Assembly: GCA_036559705.1 (NCBI GenBank)
Contig: DATBSP010000073.1
Span: 14,688-78,687, forward strand
DNA: 64,000 nucleotides
Direction: 5' to 3'
Source: Hyphomicrobium_A sp036559705
GTDB taxonomy: Bacteria > Pseudomonadota > Alphaproteobacteria > Rhizobiales > Hyphomicrobiaceae
A program made the position numbers and the translations under genes. Under the pieces are notes generated by a model, which ran no database searches, had not been told where the DNA came from, and was given only the letters and a program-made list of their open reading frames with translations. Within the stretch, counting starts at the first letter, position 1. Each line of letters begins with the position of its first letter. Of the stretch, positions 38,401 through 45,772 are shown in pieces.

Positions 38401-38895
38401 GCCAAGCAACGGTTTCGCTGGTCGTTCGGCACCTTGCAATGCCTATGGAAGCACGCCGACGTCACGCTGCGGCCGCGCTACGGCTCGCTCGGCCTCGTTG
38501 CGCTGCCGCAGGCATGGCTATTCCAGATCCTATTGGGCTTGATATCGCCGTTCGTCGACTTGCTGCTCATCGTGCAGCTGATCGCCGTTACGTCGGACTA
38601 CATCCAACACGGCGCGCAGTTCGATGCGACGAACCTCAAGGTGACGCTCTTCTACTATGCGATCTTCATAACCGTCGATCTGGCGACAGCTGTTGTCGCC
38701 TTCATATTCGAAAAGCGCGAGAATTGGCGGTTGCTGTGGTGGCTAGTGCTGCAGCGGTTCGGCTACCGGCAACTGTTGTATTACGTACTGGCGAAGTCGG
38801 TCACCAACGCCGCGAAGGGTCATTTCGTCGGCTGGGGCAAGCTCGATCGCAAAGCAACGGTGAATTTGGCGGCTGTCTCGCCGAAGTTGCCATGA
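35467..38895 (+). CDS. Trifunctional GH18 / NodB deacetylase / GT2 processive synthase membrane protein
   Basis: A 1142-residue protein. One membrane helix is at ~residues 20-42. A periplasmic GH18-type domain (~residues 115-415) has the catalytic Glu in GLVIDFEEV. A NodB polysaccharide deacetylase domain (~485-690) carries LTFDDGPS, NHTFTHPN, LFRPPFFGD and IVLLHDAGG. A helix near 715-745 leads to a cytosolic GT2 domain (VLIPAYNEAK, DDGSTDGT, DADTHF, AEDQD, QRFRW near 980) and C-terminal helices. This puts synthase, deacetylase and hydrolase in one chain, like a fusion of PgaC and PgaB. The product is probably a partly deacetylated GlcNAc polymer. GTG start. Substrate is inferred. Confidence 0.85.
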   Translation: MTRHPVFFDPTRRRSVILGHLGWIVSVVSTIVLVLFVASLFFLPAVSVLPLDPPHKRTAVATANDVAQRRELLPAARRLADAARSTTAATKWQGSTMPKATAKQLLAARGRADSRPLAIGFYVTWDDSSFASLAAALPKLDWVVPSWLELTGPDLELKAAVDQKSVDLLRKQKQRPSVLPMLQNATDGQWDGPGLARLLADPAKRKARIDGLVAFLAANEAQGLVIDFEEVPKDAHRNFLTFLRELRTAFAPHGWVVAIAAPFDDPDWTYRSYAAATDYQILMAYDEHFEEGEPGAIASQSWFVDKLSRRMQELDPAKTIVAIGNYGYDWTGKPPAVDMTFQEIVLASKESEAPITFDAQTLNPHFDYREDDGSVHHVWFLDAVTAQNQMRAADVFRPKGYALWRLGSEDPSIWSLFGRPYDAGIPADLKTIVPGSDIDIEGQGEILNIAAEPASGARTFETDRTHRLITSETFTKIPTSYVIRRSGWVPHKVALTFDDGPSAEWTPQILDILKRKGVKATFFIVGENGETNPGLVQRILAEGHEIGNHTFTHPNVAEASAEGARLELNATQRLVEALTGRSMRLFRPPFFGDAEPTTPDEIMPVKIAQTLGYTTVGLRVDPDDWQGPSADLIVQRIMDRMADTNPETRGQIVLLHDAGGDRSHTVAALPRIIDGLRAKGLEIVPVSELAGWTLNQVMPPVPPEDRSAVVNWYVFITASWLQAVMHWLFMLAIGLGLARLVALCGLAIWSRYKSVPPPPLAASDGVAVSVLIPAYNEAKVIAGSVARILDSRHAILEVIVIDDGSTDGTSEVVREHFGSDPRVTLITVANGGKARAVNTGLAASHGEVVVALDADTHFEPDTIARLARWFGDATIGAVAGNAKVGNRINLLTRWQALEYITAQNLERRALAALDCITVVPGAVGAWRRSALMKLGGFPTDTLAEDQDLTIAIQKAGYQAVFDADAVAWTEAPDTVAGLAKQRFRWSFGTLQCLWKHADVTLRPRYGSLGLVALPQAWLFQILLGLISPFVDLLLIVQLIAVTSDYIQHGAQFDATNLKVTLFYYAIFITVDLATAVVAFIFEKRENWRLLWWLVLQRFGYRQLLYYVLAKSVTNAAKGHFVGWGKLDRKATVNLAAVSPKLP

Positions 38896-38910
38896 CGGTA
38901 CGTCAGCGCG

Positions 38911-39789
38911 CTACAGCACGGTGACATCGACGTCGGCATTGGCGACCTCGATAGGCGGAACGAGGTCCGGATTGGTGTTGAGCAGATTGAGCAATGCATC
39001 GACGCGCCGTGCGGAGGCGCGCCAGACCTCCCTTGTCTCCCGATTGGCAGGCTCCTCCAGCACCGCTCTGCGGATGGCCAGAAATGCTCTGAGGAACTCA
39101 GCTTCAGAGCTGCTATCGACGTCGCCGTTCTCCTCGATCGTGCGCTGCAGAATCTGCGGCAGCGAGTCTGGATCTGTGCTGGCGCCGTGCTGGAGAAGGG
39201 TGTCGTAGAAGATCGACTTGCCGATCGCCGAGTGAATGCCGACGGCGGCGGCCGCCTCGACGGCCGGACGGAAATAGAGCGCGTCCGCCTCCTCATCGCA
39301 GGCAACCCCGAGAAGCTTTGAAGCTTTGTTTTCCTTGCGCCAAGCCGCTGCAAAGCCGTTCAGCTCCTGGTTGCTCCATTTGATGGGTGGCAGCTGCGGC
39401 AGGAAGCGCTTCAGCGGTGTGCCCGGTACGTGCCTGACGTAACGATCGATGACCTGCGCAACCTCGCTGTTGTAGGTGCAGAAGCCATACTGCGTGACGG
39501 TGTAGCCGCGGCCGTCGCCCAGGTTTTCGACATAGCCGTAGTCTGGCTCAGGCCGCCCGACCTCGAACACGTTCGAGATCGCCTTGATCCTGCGCGCAAG
39601 TTCGGCATCCGGGGAAGGTGCATTGTTCTGAGGCATCGGCATGCCGTTCGCGCCAAGCGGAGGAGGTTTGACGACAGCATCATGGCCCGGCCCCGCGGCG
39701 TAAGCTATGCGTCCAGACGCAACCGCCAGGACGGAAGCGACGCAAGCCCGCCCTGCCAGGCGCAAGAACCCTCGACGGCTGCTGTGCAT
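38911..39789 (-). CDS. Tat-exported GH46-like chitosanase
   Basis: A 292-residue protein with a twin-arginine signal (MHSSRRGFLRLAGRACVASV) ending near residue 32. The catalytic region VFEVGRPEPDYGYVENLGDG and RGYTVTQYGFCTY closely matches the GH46 chitosanase segment that includes the acid pair (Glu before the spacer and Asp in GDGRGYT). The rest is helical as expected for GH46. It cleaves beta-1,4 GlcN-containing chains in known members. The stop lies 16 bp from the convergent synthase/deacetylase gene, so they form a convergent pair. The reading frame extends further upstream; ATG 39789 gives the Tat motif. Confidence 0.82.
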   Translation of the reverse strand: MHSSRRGFLRLAGRACVASVLAVASGRIAYAAGPGHDAVVKPPPLGANGMPMPQNNAPSPDAELARRIKAISNVFEVGRPEPDYGYVENLGDGRGYTVTQYGFCTYNSEVAQVIDRYVRHVPGTPLKRFLPQLPPIKWSNQELNGFAAAWRKENKASKLLGVACDEEADALYFRPAVEAAAAVGIHSAIGKSIFYDTLLQHGASTDPDSLPQILQRTIEENGDVDSSSEAEFLRAFLAIRRAVLEEPANRETREVWRASARRVDALLNLLNTNPDLVPPIEVANADVDVTVL

Positions 39790-40039
39790 GGCGTCTCCTT
39801 CGGTTGCCATCCGGATGCTGAACCCTACTGGTGGCAGCACCGAGATGCGGACAGCGAGCTCACTTAGCAAGCTGTTCGGGCATATTTGTGCTGGGCCGGC
39901 CGCGTTACCAGCCCGCAACGTGTATTGATCCGCAATAAGATGAAGAAAGTCGGACGCCGCACGGTTGACTCGGGGCGACGACGACGCTGCGACCGACCGT
40001 CGCCTTGCTGCGACGATATGGCTGGGAGTTTCGCGTCGA

Positions 40040-40804
40040 TCAGGCGCTGCGCCGACGGCGGAGAAGATAGGTATCCATGATCCAGCCCTTCTCGGCACGC
40101 CGGGCGCGGCGAACACGCAAGATGTCCTCGAGCACGTCGGCCACGCGGCCCGCTATCAGCACCTCGTCCTTGGTGCCGAGGTAGGCCCCCCAGAAAATTT
40201 CGACATCGTGGCCGGCGAGGGATTCGAGGCCCCCGCCATTTTCGAGCAAAACGACGACGCTATCCTGCTCTTGAGGGAACGCTTCGGCGATCTTGCGTCC
40301 GGTCGTCAGCAGCACGGGCTCGCCAATGGCGTTCAGCGGAATCCTGTGCCGCGCGGCGAGCAGCTGAATGCTGCTGATGCCGGGTATCACCTCGTATTCG
40401 AACGGCTCGGCGCCTTCTGTAGCGATTGCCTCGAGGATGCGCAGCGTGCTGTCGTAGAAGGCTGGGTCGCCCCAGACGAGGAAAGCGCCGCAGCCCTCCG
40501 CGGGCACCGCGTCGCGGATGAGGGCACTGACGTTTTCCGCCCGCTCCTTGTGCCAGGCGGCGACGCCCGACTTGTAGCTCGGCGCCGACGCATCGCGCGG
40601 CGGGCTCGGCACTTCGACGAGACTGTAGGGTTTGCCGCGGCGGTAGCGCTCGCAAACCTCTCGGCGCAACTGCACCAGATCGCCCTTCTCTGCTCCCTTG
40701 TCGAAGGTGAAGATGACGTCGGCCTCGTTAAGCGCGTCGATCGCCTGCACCGTGAGAAGGTCAGCGCCTCCCGCGCCGATGCCGATGACAAGAACGCGCT
40801 TCAT
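40040..40804 (-). CDS. cobF: Precorrin-6A synthase (deacetylating) CobF
   Basis: A 254-residue SAM-dependent methyltransferase that methylates C-1 of precorrin-5 with loss of the acetyl group to give precorrin-6A in the aerobic cobalamin route. Motifs: MKRVLVIGIGAGGADLLTVQ, TFDKG, FLVWGDPAFYDSTLRILEAI and the EVIPGISSIQLLAARHRIPL strand. These separate CobF from the anaerobic pathway enzymes. Upstream on the same strand lie a PepSY-type remnant and cobC, suggesting a cobC-cobF transcript. Length and start (ATG at 40804) are normal. Confidence 0.93.
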   Translation of the reverse strand: MKRVLVIGIGAGGADLLTVQAIDALNEADVIFTFDKGAEKGDLVQLRREVCERYRRGKPYSLVEVPSPPRDASAPSYKSGVAAWHKERAENVSALIRDAVPAEGCGAFLVWGDPAFYDSTLRILEAIATEGAEPFEYEVIPGISSIQLLAARHRIPLNAIGEPVLLTTGRKIAEAFPQEQDSVVVLLENGGGLESLAGHDVEIFWGAYLGTKDEVLIAGRVADVLEDILRVRRARRAEKGWIMDTYLLRRRRSA

Positions 40805-40819
40805 ACGTGTCGCTTCGCC

Positions 40820-41077
40820 TCAAGGGAACCTGCCGCGCGCCAGCGTGAGCCAGCCGACCACCACGCCGGATACGGAGATGACCAATCCGGCGATGGAAAG
40901 CAACCATACGAGGATGTCGCGGGCCGGCTGATTGCGCAACAGGATCGGCAGATCGTAGTCGTGCAGGAAATTGAACAGCCAGCGATAGGTGCGGGCGCTA
41001 CTGTCGCTCAGCCCGGCAATTTCGCCCGTTGCCGGGTCGATGAACAGGGATTCTTTGTCCGCGTGCGCAGCAATGCG
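40820..41077 (-). pseudogene. PepSY-associated membrane protein C-terminal remnant
   Basis: Immediately after the cobC stop and in the same frame, 85 codons with no ATG, GTG or TTG usable as a start encode ESLFIDPATGEIAG, RTYRWLFNFLHDYDLPIL and a last membrane helix (LVWLLSIAGLVISVSGVVVG), ending at TGA 40820. This is the C-terminal pattern of PepSY-associated transmembrane proteins, which usually handle iron or are linked to reductases. The N-terminal two thirds are missing, so I call it a remnant. Translation by readthrough or ATT initiation cannot be excluded. Confidence 0.7.
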
Positions 41078-42103
41078 TTAGGGCGAGAGCCGTGACGTGC
41101 TGTTGCGCATCGGCAATTCGAGGCGCTGCCACGCGTCGCTTGAATTCGGAAGACCGAAGCGCAGCCAATGTGGATGCGCCTCGAAGCGGCGCACGTGGAT
41201 GCCGTCGCGGCCGAGTGCATCGGCGACGTCGTGCGCGCGCGCGTGGCTGGCGAGGCGGAACAAGTGCGTGCCGCCTTCCAACTTGAAACCGGAAGCCGCC
41301 AGAAGCTCATCAAGGCGCTGGCATCCTTCATTGAGCTTGTCGCGCGTGTCCTCGAGCCAGCCCTTATCGGCCAGCGCCTGCGCACCGATAGCGAGCGCCG
41401 GCCCCGAAACGGCCCAAGGTCCCAACTCCAGTCGCACGCGCCTCGCGAGCTCCACATGTGCCACGGCAAAACCCAAGCGCAGACCGGCCAATCCGTAAGC
41501 TTTGCCAAATGAACGAAGCACGACCGTAGCGGGCGGCAGTTGCGGGATAACGCTGACGCTCGGAGTGGCGAAATCGGCAAATGCCTCGTCGACGACCAGC
41601 AGCCCGCCGCGCTGCGCCAACCGCTCTGACACAAGCCGCAAATCGTCGGCGGCAACGATACGGCCGGTGGGATTGTTCGGATTGACGACGATCAGCGCGC
41701 GCGCATCGCCCGTGTCCGTGAGCGAGGCGATTTCTCGCACCTCGTGCCCGCAGCGGGCCCAGGCAGCCGCGTGCTCGGCATAGGTGGGGCCCAGCACTGC
41801 CACTTCGGAGGTCTCGATCAGCCGCGGAACGATCTGGATGAGCGCTTGGCTGCCCGGCGCGGTGACCAGCATATCGACGTCATGGGCGCCGTAGCATTTT
41901 GCCGCGGCCAGCCGCACAGCGTGATCGGCTGACTGTTGTGGAAGACGCTGCCAGGCCTCGGCGGCGGGCGGCAAAAACGGATAGGCGTGCGGATTGATGC
42001 CGGTAGACAGGTCGATCCACGGTTCGGGCGCCGACGGAAACTGGCGGCGCGCGGCGTCGAGGTCGCCGCCGTGCGCTACGATTTCCGGGAGCTTCACAAC
42101 CAT
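41078..42103 (-). CDS. cobC: Threonine-phosphate decarboxylase / CobC
   Basis: A 341-residue PLP enzyme of the class I/II aminotransferase fold. It opens with IVAHGGDLDAARRQFPSAPE and IDLSTGINPHAYP, which is the CobC/CobD-type N-terminus. The Schiff-base Lys lies in VVLRSFGKAYGLAGLRLGFA, with NPNNPTG before it. It supplies (R)-1-amino-2-propanol phosphate for the nucleotide loop of cobalamin. Divergent from cobD with 40 bp between starts, so the two share a promoter region. ATG 42103 chosen over an upstream Met at 42145, which would overlap the cobD start. Confidence 0.9.
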   Translation of the reverse strand: MVVKLPEIVAHGGDLDAARRQFPSAPEPWIDLSTGINPHAYPFLPPAAEAWQRLPQQSADHAVRLAAAKCYGAHDVDMLVTAPGSQALIQIVPRLIETSEVAVLGPTYAEHAAAWARCGHEVREIASLTDTGDARALIVVNPNNPTGRIVAADDLRLVSERLAQRGGLLVVDEAFADFATPSVSVIPQLPPATVVLRSFGKAYGLAGLRLGFAVAHVELARRVRLELGPWAVSGPALAIGAQALADKGWLEDTRDKLNEGCQRLDELLAASGFKLEGGTHLFRLASHARAHDVADALGRDGIHVRRFEAHPHWLRFGLPNSSDAWQRLELPMRNSTSRLSP

Positions 42104-42143
42104 GCTAGCTCCCTCCGCTCGGCATGCCTTGGATTGAAGGCCC

Positions 42144-43112
42144 ATGTATCCGTTGACCGCACTCGCCGCACTGACACTCGATGCGGCCCTAGGCTATCCG
42201 CAATGGCTCTTTGAGATCATCGGTCACCCGGTCAGCTGGATCGGGCGGCTGATAGCATGGTGCGAGCAGCGGTGGAATGGACCGCATCTGTCGTACGCCC
42301 GGCGGCGTATCTACGGGGTTTGGTCGCTCGCCGTGTGCCTGGGCGTCTCGGTTGCGGTCTCCCTCGCCATAACCTTGCTCATCACGCAATTCGTTCCCGC
42401 CCCTTTTGATCTACTCGCACTAGGAGTTGTGGCCAGCCCGCTCATCGCCCAACGCAGCCTTTATCAGCACGTCAATGCCGTTGCGGCGGGTTTGGAGGGT
42501 GGCATTGCGGGCGGGCGGCGCGCTGTCTCGCTCATCGTTGGCCGCGACACGAGCGTACTCGATGAGGCAGGTGTCAGCCGCGCCGCCATAGAGAGCCTTG
42601 CCGAGAATTTCTCGGACGGCGTCGTCGCACCCCTGTTCTGGTTGTTCGTCGGTGGCCTTCCGGGCGCAGCCCTTTATAAGACCATCAACACGGCGGACAG
42701 CATGATCGGACATCGAAGCGAACGGTACGCGGCGTTCGGCTGGAGCGCCGCACGCCTCGATGACCTCGTCAACTTACCCGCCTCGAGACTGTCGGCACTG
42801 TGGATTTGCGCTGCCGCCTCTCTGCTGCCCGACGCCAGCGGGCGCGACGCCCTGCAAGCGGTCCGCAACGACGCGAGCAGCCATCGGTCACCTAATGCAG
42901 GCTGGCCGGAAGCGGCAATGGCTGGTGCGCTTGGCCTCAAGCTCGCTGGCCCGCGCATCTACGGCGGCAATCTCGTTCACGATCACTGGATGGGTGACGG
43001 CCGAGCCGACGCCGGAGCTGCCGACATCCGGCGCGCCCTCCGCGTCTATCGGACGGCGTGCGTGGTGCAGGCCGCCATAGTGGCGGCGATCGCACTCATG
43101 CTGGGTTGGTGA
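42144..43112 (+). CDS. cobD: Adenosylcobinamide-phosphate synthase CobD (CbiB-type)
   Basis: A 322-residue integral membrane enzyme that attaches aminopropanol phosphate to adenosylcobyric acid. N-terminus TALAALTLDAALGYPQWLFE; GRDTSVLDEAGVSRAAIESL, AENFSDGVVAPLFW, and KTINTADSMIGHRSERYAAF are the diagnostic blocks, with several membrane helices. Its end overlaps the convergent cobQ end by 17 bp. cobC is divergent upstream, so the pair encodes consecutive steps. Named cobD in the Pseudomonas/rhizobial convention (cbiB in Salmonella). Confidence 0.94.
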   Translation: MYPLTALAALTLDAALGYPQWLFEIIGHPVSWIGRLIAWCEQRWNGPHLSYARRRIYGVWSLAVCLGVSVAVSLAITLLITQFVPAPFDLLALGVVASPLIAQRSLYQHVNAVAAGLEGGIAGGRRAVSLIVGRDTSVLDEAGVSRAAIESLAENFSDGVVAPLFWLFVGGLPGAALYKTINTADSMIGHRSERYAAFGWSAARLDDLVNLPASRLSALWICAAASLLPDASGRDALQAVRNDASSHRSPNAGWPEAAMAGALGLKLAGPRIYGGNLVHDHWMGDGRADAGAADIRRALRVYRTACVVQAAIVAAIALMLGW

Positions 43113-44580
43113 GACGAGGCTCGCGGGCTGTTGCGAGGAGCCCATCACAATCGAGGTGTCGTTCCAAATGCTCCGCGAGCGCATCGAGCACCGTCTCGAC
43201 TTCGTGCTCATAGCGCAGGAGAGCGCTACCCGCGCCAGCCAATTCCATCCAGTAGCTGCGCTGCCGATCGTCGGCGAAAAGGCCGTGCACATGGCAGCCG
43301 GCGACAAGCCCATCGGCACTCACGGCTCCGTCGGTACGGCCGTCCGCGAGTTTGAGCAGCGGACGTTGGCAATCGGGGCCCTCCGTACGGCCGACGTGCA
43401 TCTCGTACCCCTTGAACGAAGCCCCCGAGAGGCTGCCTTCGCCGGAAACTTCGACCAGCAGCTTTTCACCCGTAAGCCGGGTCTCCACATCGAGATGCCC
43501 CAGACCTTCGACCTCCGCAGGCGGGCCTTCAATGGCGTCGGGGTCGGCAATGCGGCGACCCAGCATCTGATACCCGCCACAGATGCCAAGCACGCGGCCG
43601 CCGCGGCGCACGTGGGCCGTGAGATCGATGTCCCAACCCGCGGAACGAAGCGCGGCGAGGTCGGCGATCGTCGCCTTGGACCCCGGAAGGATGACCAGGT
43701 CGGCATCGGCCGGAATCGGTACACCAGGCCGCAGAAACTCGACCGCCACATTCCGCTCCAGCCGCAACGGATCATAGTCGTCGAAATTCGACATGCGCGG
43801 GTACGCAAGCACGACGACGCGCGCCGAAGTACCCGATCCCGCCAGAGACGACTTAATTCCCAGCGCGTCTTCCGCCGGCAGCCGGCTCGCATCCTCGAGA
43901 TATGGCACTAATCCAAATGCGCGCCATCCAGTGATCTCACGGACGCGCGACATGCCATCGTCAAACAGCGCAGGATCGCCGCGAAACTTGTTGACGATGA
44001 AGCCTTCGATCATCCGCGCATCTTCGGCTTCGAGAACGGCCTTCGTCCCCACGAGACTGGCAATCACCCCACCGCGGTCGATGTCGCCGATGAGCACGAC
44101 CGGAACGTCGGCGGCGCGCGCAAAACCCATGTTGGCGATGTCGGCACGGCGCAGATTGATCTCGGAGGCAGAGCCCGCCCCCTCGACGAGAACGATGTCG
44201 GCTTCGCCGCACAGACGGTTGAAACTCTCCAGCACAGCCGCCAACAGCTTCGGCTTCAGGGATTGGTACTCAGCGGCCCTGGCGTTGCCGATGACGCGTC
44301 CTTGCACGACGACCTGCGCCCCGACATCGCTCTGCGGCTTTAGCAGCACCGGGTTCATGTGCACGCTGAGCGCAACCCCGGCCGCGCGTGCCTGCAACGC
44401 CTGAGCACGCCCGATTTCGCCGCCGTCGGCGGTGACGCCGGCGTTGTTCGACATGTTCTGCGGCTTGAACGGCCTGACGCGCAGCCCTCTATTGCGGAAC
44501 AGCCGCGCCAGCCCGGCAACGAGCAACGACTTGCCGACGTCGGAGCCCGTGCCTTGAAACATGATGGCCCGGGCAGGCAT
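43096..44580 (-). CDS. cobQ: Cobyric acid synthase CobQ
   Basis: A 494-residue glutamine-dependent amidase that amidates carboxyl groups b, d, e and g of adenosylcobyrinic acid a,c-diamide. N-terminal dethiobiotin-synthetase-like ATPase: IMFQGTGSDVGKSLLVAGLA with PQNMSNNAGVT. C-terminal class I glutaminase-like domain has the Cys nucleophile in ILGICGGYQMLG and the His in GCHVHGLFAD. Start codon shares one base with the cobO stop (TGATG arrangement), so cobO-cobQ are translated together. Confidence 0.95.
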   Translation of the reverse strand: MPARAIMFQGTGSDVGKSLLVAGLARLFRNRGLRVRPFKPQNMSNNAGVTADGGEIGRAQALQARAAGVALSVHMNPVLLKPQSDVGAQVVVQGRVIGNARAAEYQSLKPKLLAAVLESFNRLCGEADIVLVEGAGSASEINLRRADIANMGFARAADVPVVLIGDIDRGGVIASLVGTKAVLEAEDARMIEGFIVNKFRGDPALFDDGMSRVREITGWRAFGLVPYLEDASRLPAEDALGIKSSLAGSGTSARVVVLAYPRMSNFDDYDPLRLERNVAVEFLRPGVPIPADADLVILPGSKATIADLAALRSAGWDIDLTAHVRRGGRVLGICGGYQMLGRRIADPDAIEGPPAEVEGLGHLDVETRLTGEKLLVEVSGEGSLSGASFKGYEMHVGRTEGPDCQRPLLKLADGRTDGAVSADGLVAGCHVHGLFADDRQRSYWMELAGAGSALLRYEHEVETVLDALAEHLERHLDCDGLLATAREPRLTNPA

Positions 44581-45191
44581 CAGAACTCGATGCCCTCCTG
44601 CGCCTTGACCCCGGCGGCGAAGTGATGCTTCACGAGCGCCATTTCGGTCACTAGGTCGGCCGCCTCGATGAGCTCGGCCTTGGCATTGCGGCCCGTCACC
44701 ACGATGTGTAGATCCGGTCGTCTCGATGTCAGCGCCGTCACGACCTTGGCGAGATCGAGATGGTCATAGCGCAGCGCGATGTTGAGTTCATCGAGGATCA
44801 AGAGTCGGATTGATGGATCGGCCATCAACTCTTCGGCTCTGGCCCAGGCGCGTTCAGCGGCGGTGACATCACGAGCGCGATCCTGCGTCTCCCAGGTAAA
44901 TCCCTCGCCCAGCGCATACCATACGACCTGGTCGGGAAAGCGATCGATTGCTAAGCGCTCACCTGTTTCCCAAGCGCCCTTACCGAACTGGACGACGCCG
45001 ACACGGAACCCACGACCGAGGGCACGCAGCAGCAGGCCGAACGCGGCGGTCGACTTGCCCTTGCCCTTACCGGTGTGAACGATGAGCAGGCCCTTCTCGA
45101 TGGTCTTGCCGGCGACCTCCGCATCCTGGACCGCCTTGCGATTTGCCATCTTGGCCTTGTGTCGTTCTGCATCCTCGACAGTCTCAGCCAT
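44580..45191 (-). CDS. cobO: Cob(I)yrinic acid a,c-diamide adenosyltransferase CobO
   Basis: A 203-residue P-loop ATP:corrinoid adenosyltransferase (BtuR/CobA family of Salmonella). LLIVHTGKGKGKSTAAFGLL is the modified P-loop for ATP, VGVVQFGKGAWETGER and LLILDELNIALRYD are the other conserved blocks. It forms the Co-C bond after cobalt insertion and before CobQ. Begins the minus-strand cobO-cobQ operon; the 160 bp upstream faces the riboswitch-controlled cbtB operon, but I see no riboswitch oriented toward cobO. Confidence 0.95.
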   Translation of the reverse strand: MAETVEDAERHKAKMANRKAVQDAEVAGKTIEKGLLIVHTGKGKGKSTAAFGLLLRALGRGFRVGVVQFGKGAWETGERLAIDRFPDQVVWYALGEGFTWETQDRARDVTAAERAWARAEELMADPSIRLLILDELNIALRYDHLDLAKVVTALTSRRPDLHIVVTGRNAKAELIEAADLVTEMALVKHHFAAGVKAQEGIEF

Positions 45192-45325
45192 GGTACACGC
45201 CTCCTCGGCATGAGTTCTGGGTCAACCAAAGCCCTGCTGCCAATGCCCCGATTTGACAGTCGCCGCGATCGGCGCGCAGGCGCTCAATCGGGACAAAGGG
45301 CCGGTGGCCATTGCGGCAAATTCGA

Positions 45326-45354
45326 TTGACGAGCCTTGGATGGTACCCTTATCA
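45326..45354 (+). promoter_or_regulatory. Sigma70-like promoter for the riboswitch transcript
   Basis: TTGACG (45326-45331), 17-nt spacer, TTATCA (45349-45354). It sits right before the cobalamin riboswitch. Confidence 0.55.
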
Positions 45355-45360
45355 AACCAA

Positions 45361-45532
45361 GGACGGTTCCCCGCAAGGGGATTGAATGGGAATGCGGTGA
45401 AGCCTCCCTTGTAGTCTATTCCGCAACTGCCCCCGCAACTGTAGTCGGCGAGCCAACGGCAATCGCACCACTGGGTAACCGGGAAGGTGGCCAATGGCGG
45501 TGACCCGAGAGTCAGGAGACCTGCCGTCAATC
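45361..45532 (+). ncRNA. Cobalamin (B12) riboswitch
   Basis: Conserved core pieces in order: TGGGAATGCGGTGAAG (about 45387-45402), TCCGCAACTGCCCCCGCAACTG (about 45420-45441, given in parts here), CCACTG and GGGAAGG near 45478-45486, and the B12 box AGTCAGGAGACCTGCCG at 45510-45526. Together these are the cobalamin riboswitch signature. It precedes cbtB by about 40 nt, so cobalt import and the following cob genes should be shut down when adenosylcobalamin is plentiful. Confidence 0.93.
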
Positions 45533-45574
45533 TGCAACTCGCATGGCCCCGGTGGGGTGGCCAAGGAGAGACAT

Positions 45575-45763
45575 ATGAATACCCAGACCAAAGCGACGCC
45601 GATCTCCGTCCGTACCGATAATCGTCTCGAGACGCTGACGGCGGCGGCAATTGCTTTTGTGTTCGGCGTCGGGCTCGTGTTCACGACGGGCTTCGCGCAC
45701 TCGAGCACCATCCACAATGCGGCGCACGATACGCGCCACGCGCTCAGCTTTCCCTGTCACTGA
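45575..45763 (+). CDS. cbtB: CbtB, small subunit of predicted cobalt transporter
   Basis: A 62-residue protein with one membrane helix (AAAIAFVFGVGLVFTTGFAH) and a His-rich C-terminus (HSSTIHNAAHDTRHALSFPC H), the metal-site pattern of CbtB. It is the partner of CbtA in a cobalt transporter predicted from riboswitch co-occurrence. CCAAGGAGAG gives a strong ribosome-binding site. Under the cobalamin riboswitch. Ten bp separate it from cbtA. Confidence 0.92.
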   Translation: MNTQTKATPISVRTDNRLETLTAAAIAFVFGVGLVFTTGFAHSSTIHNAAHDTRHALSFPCH

Positions 45764-45772
45764 GCAAAGCCC

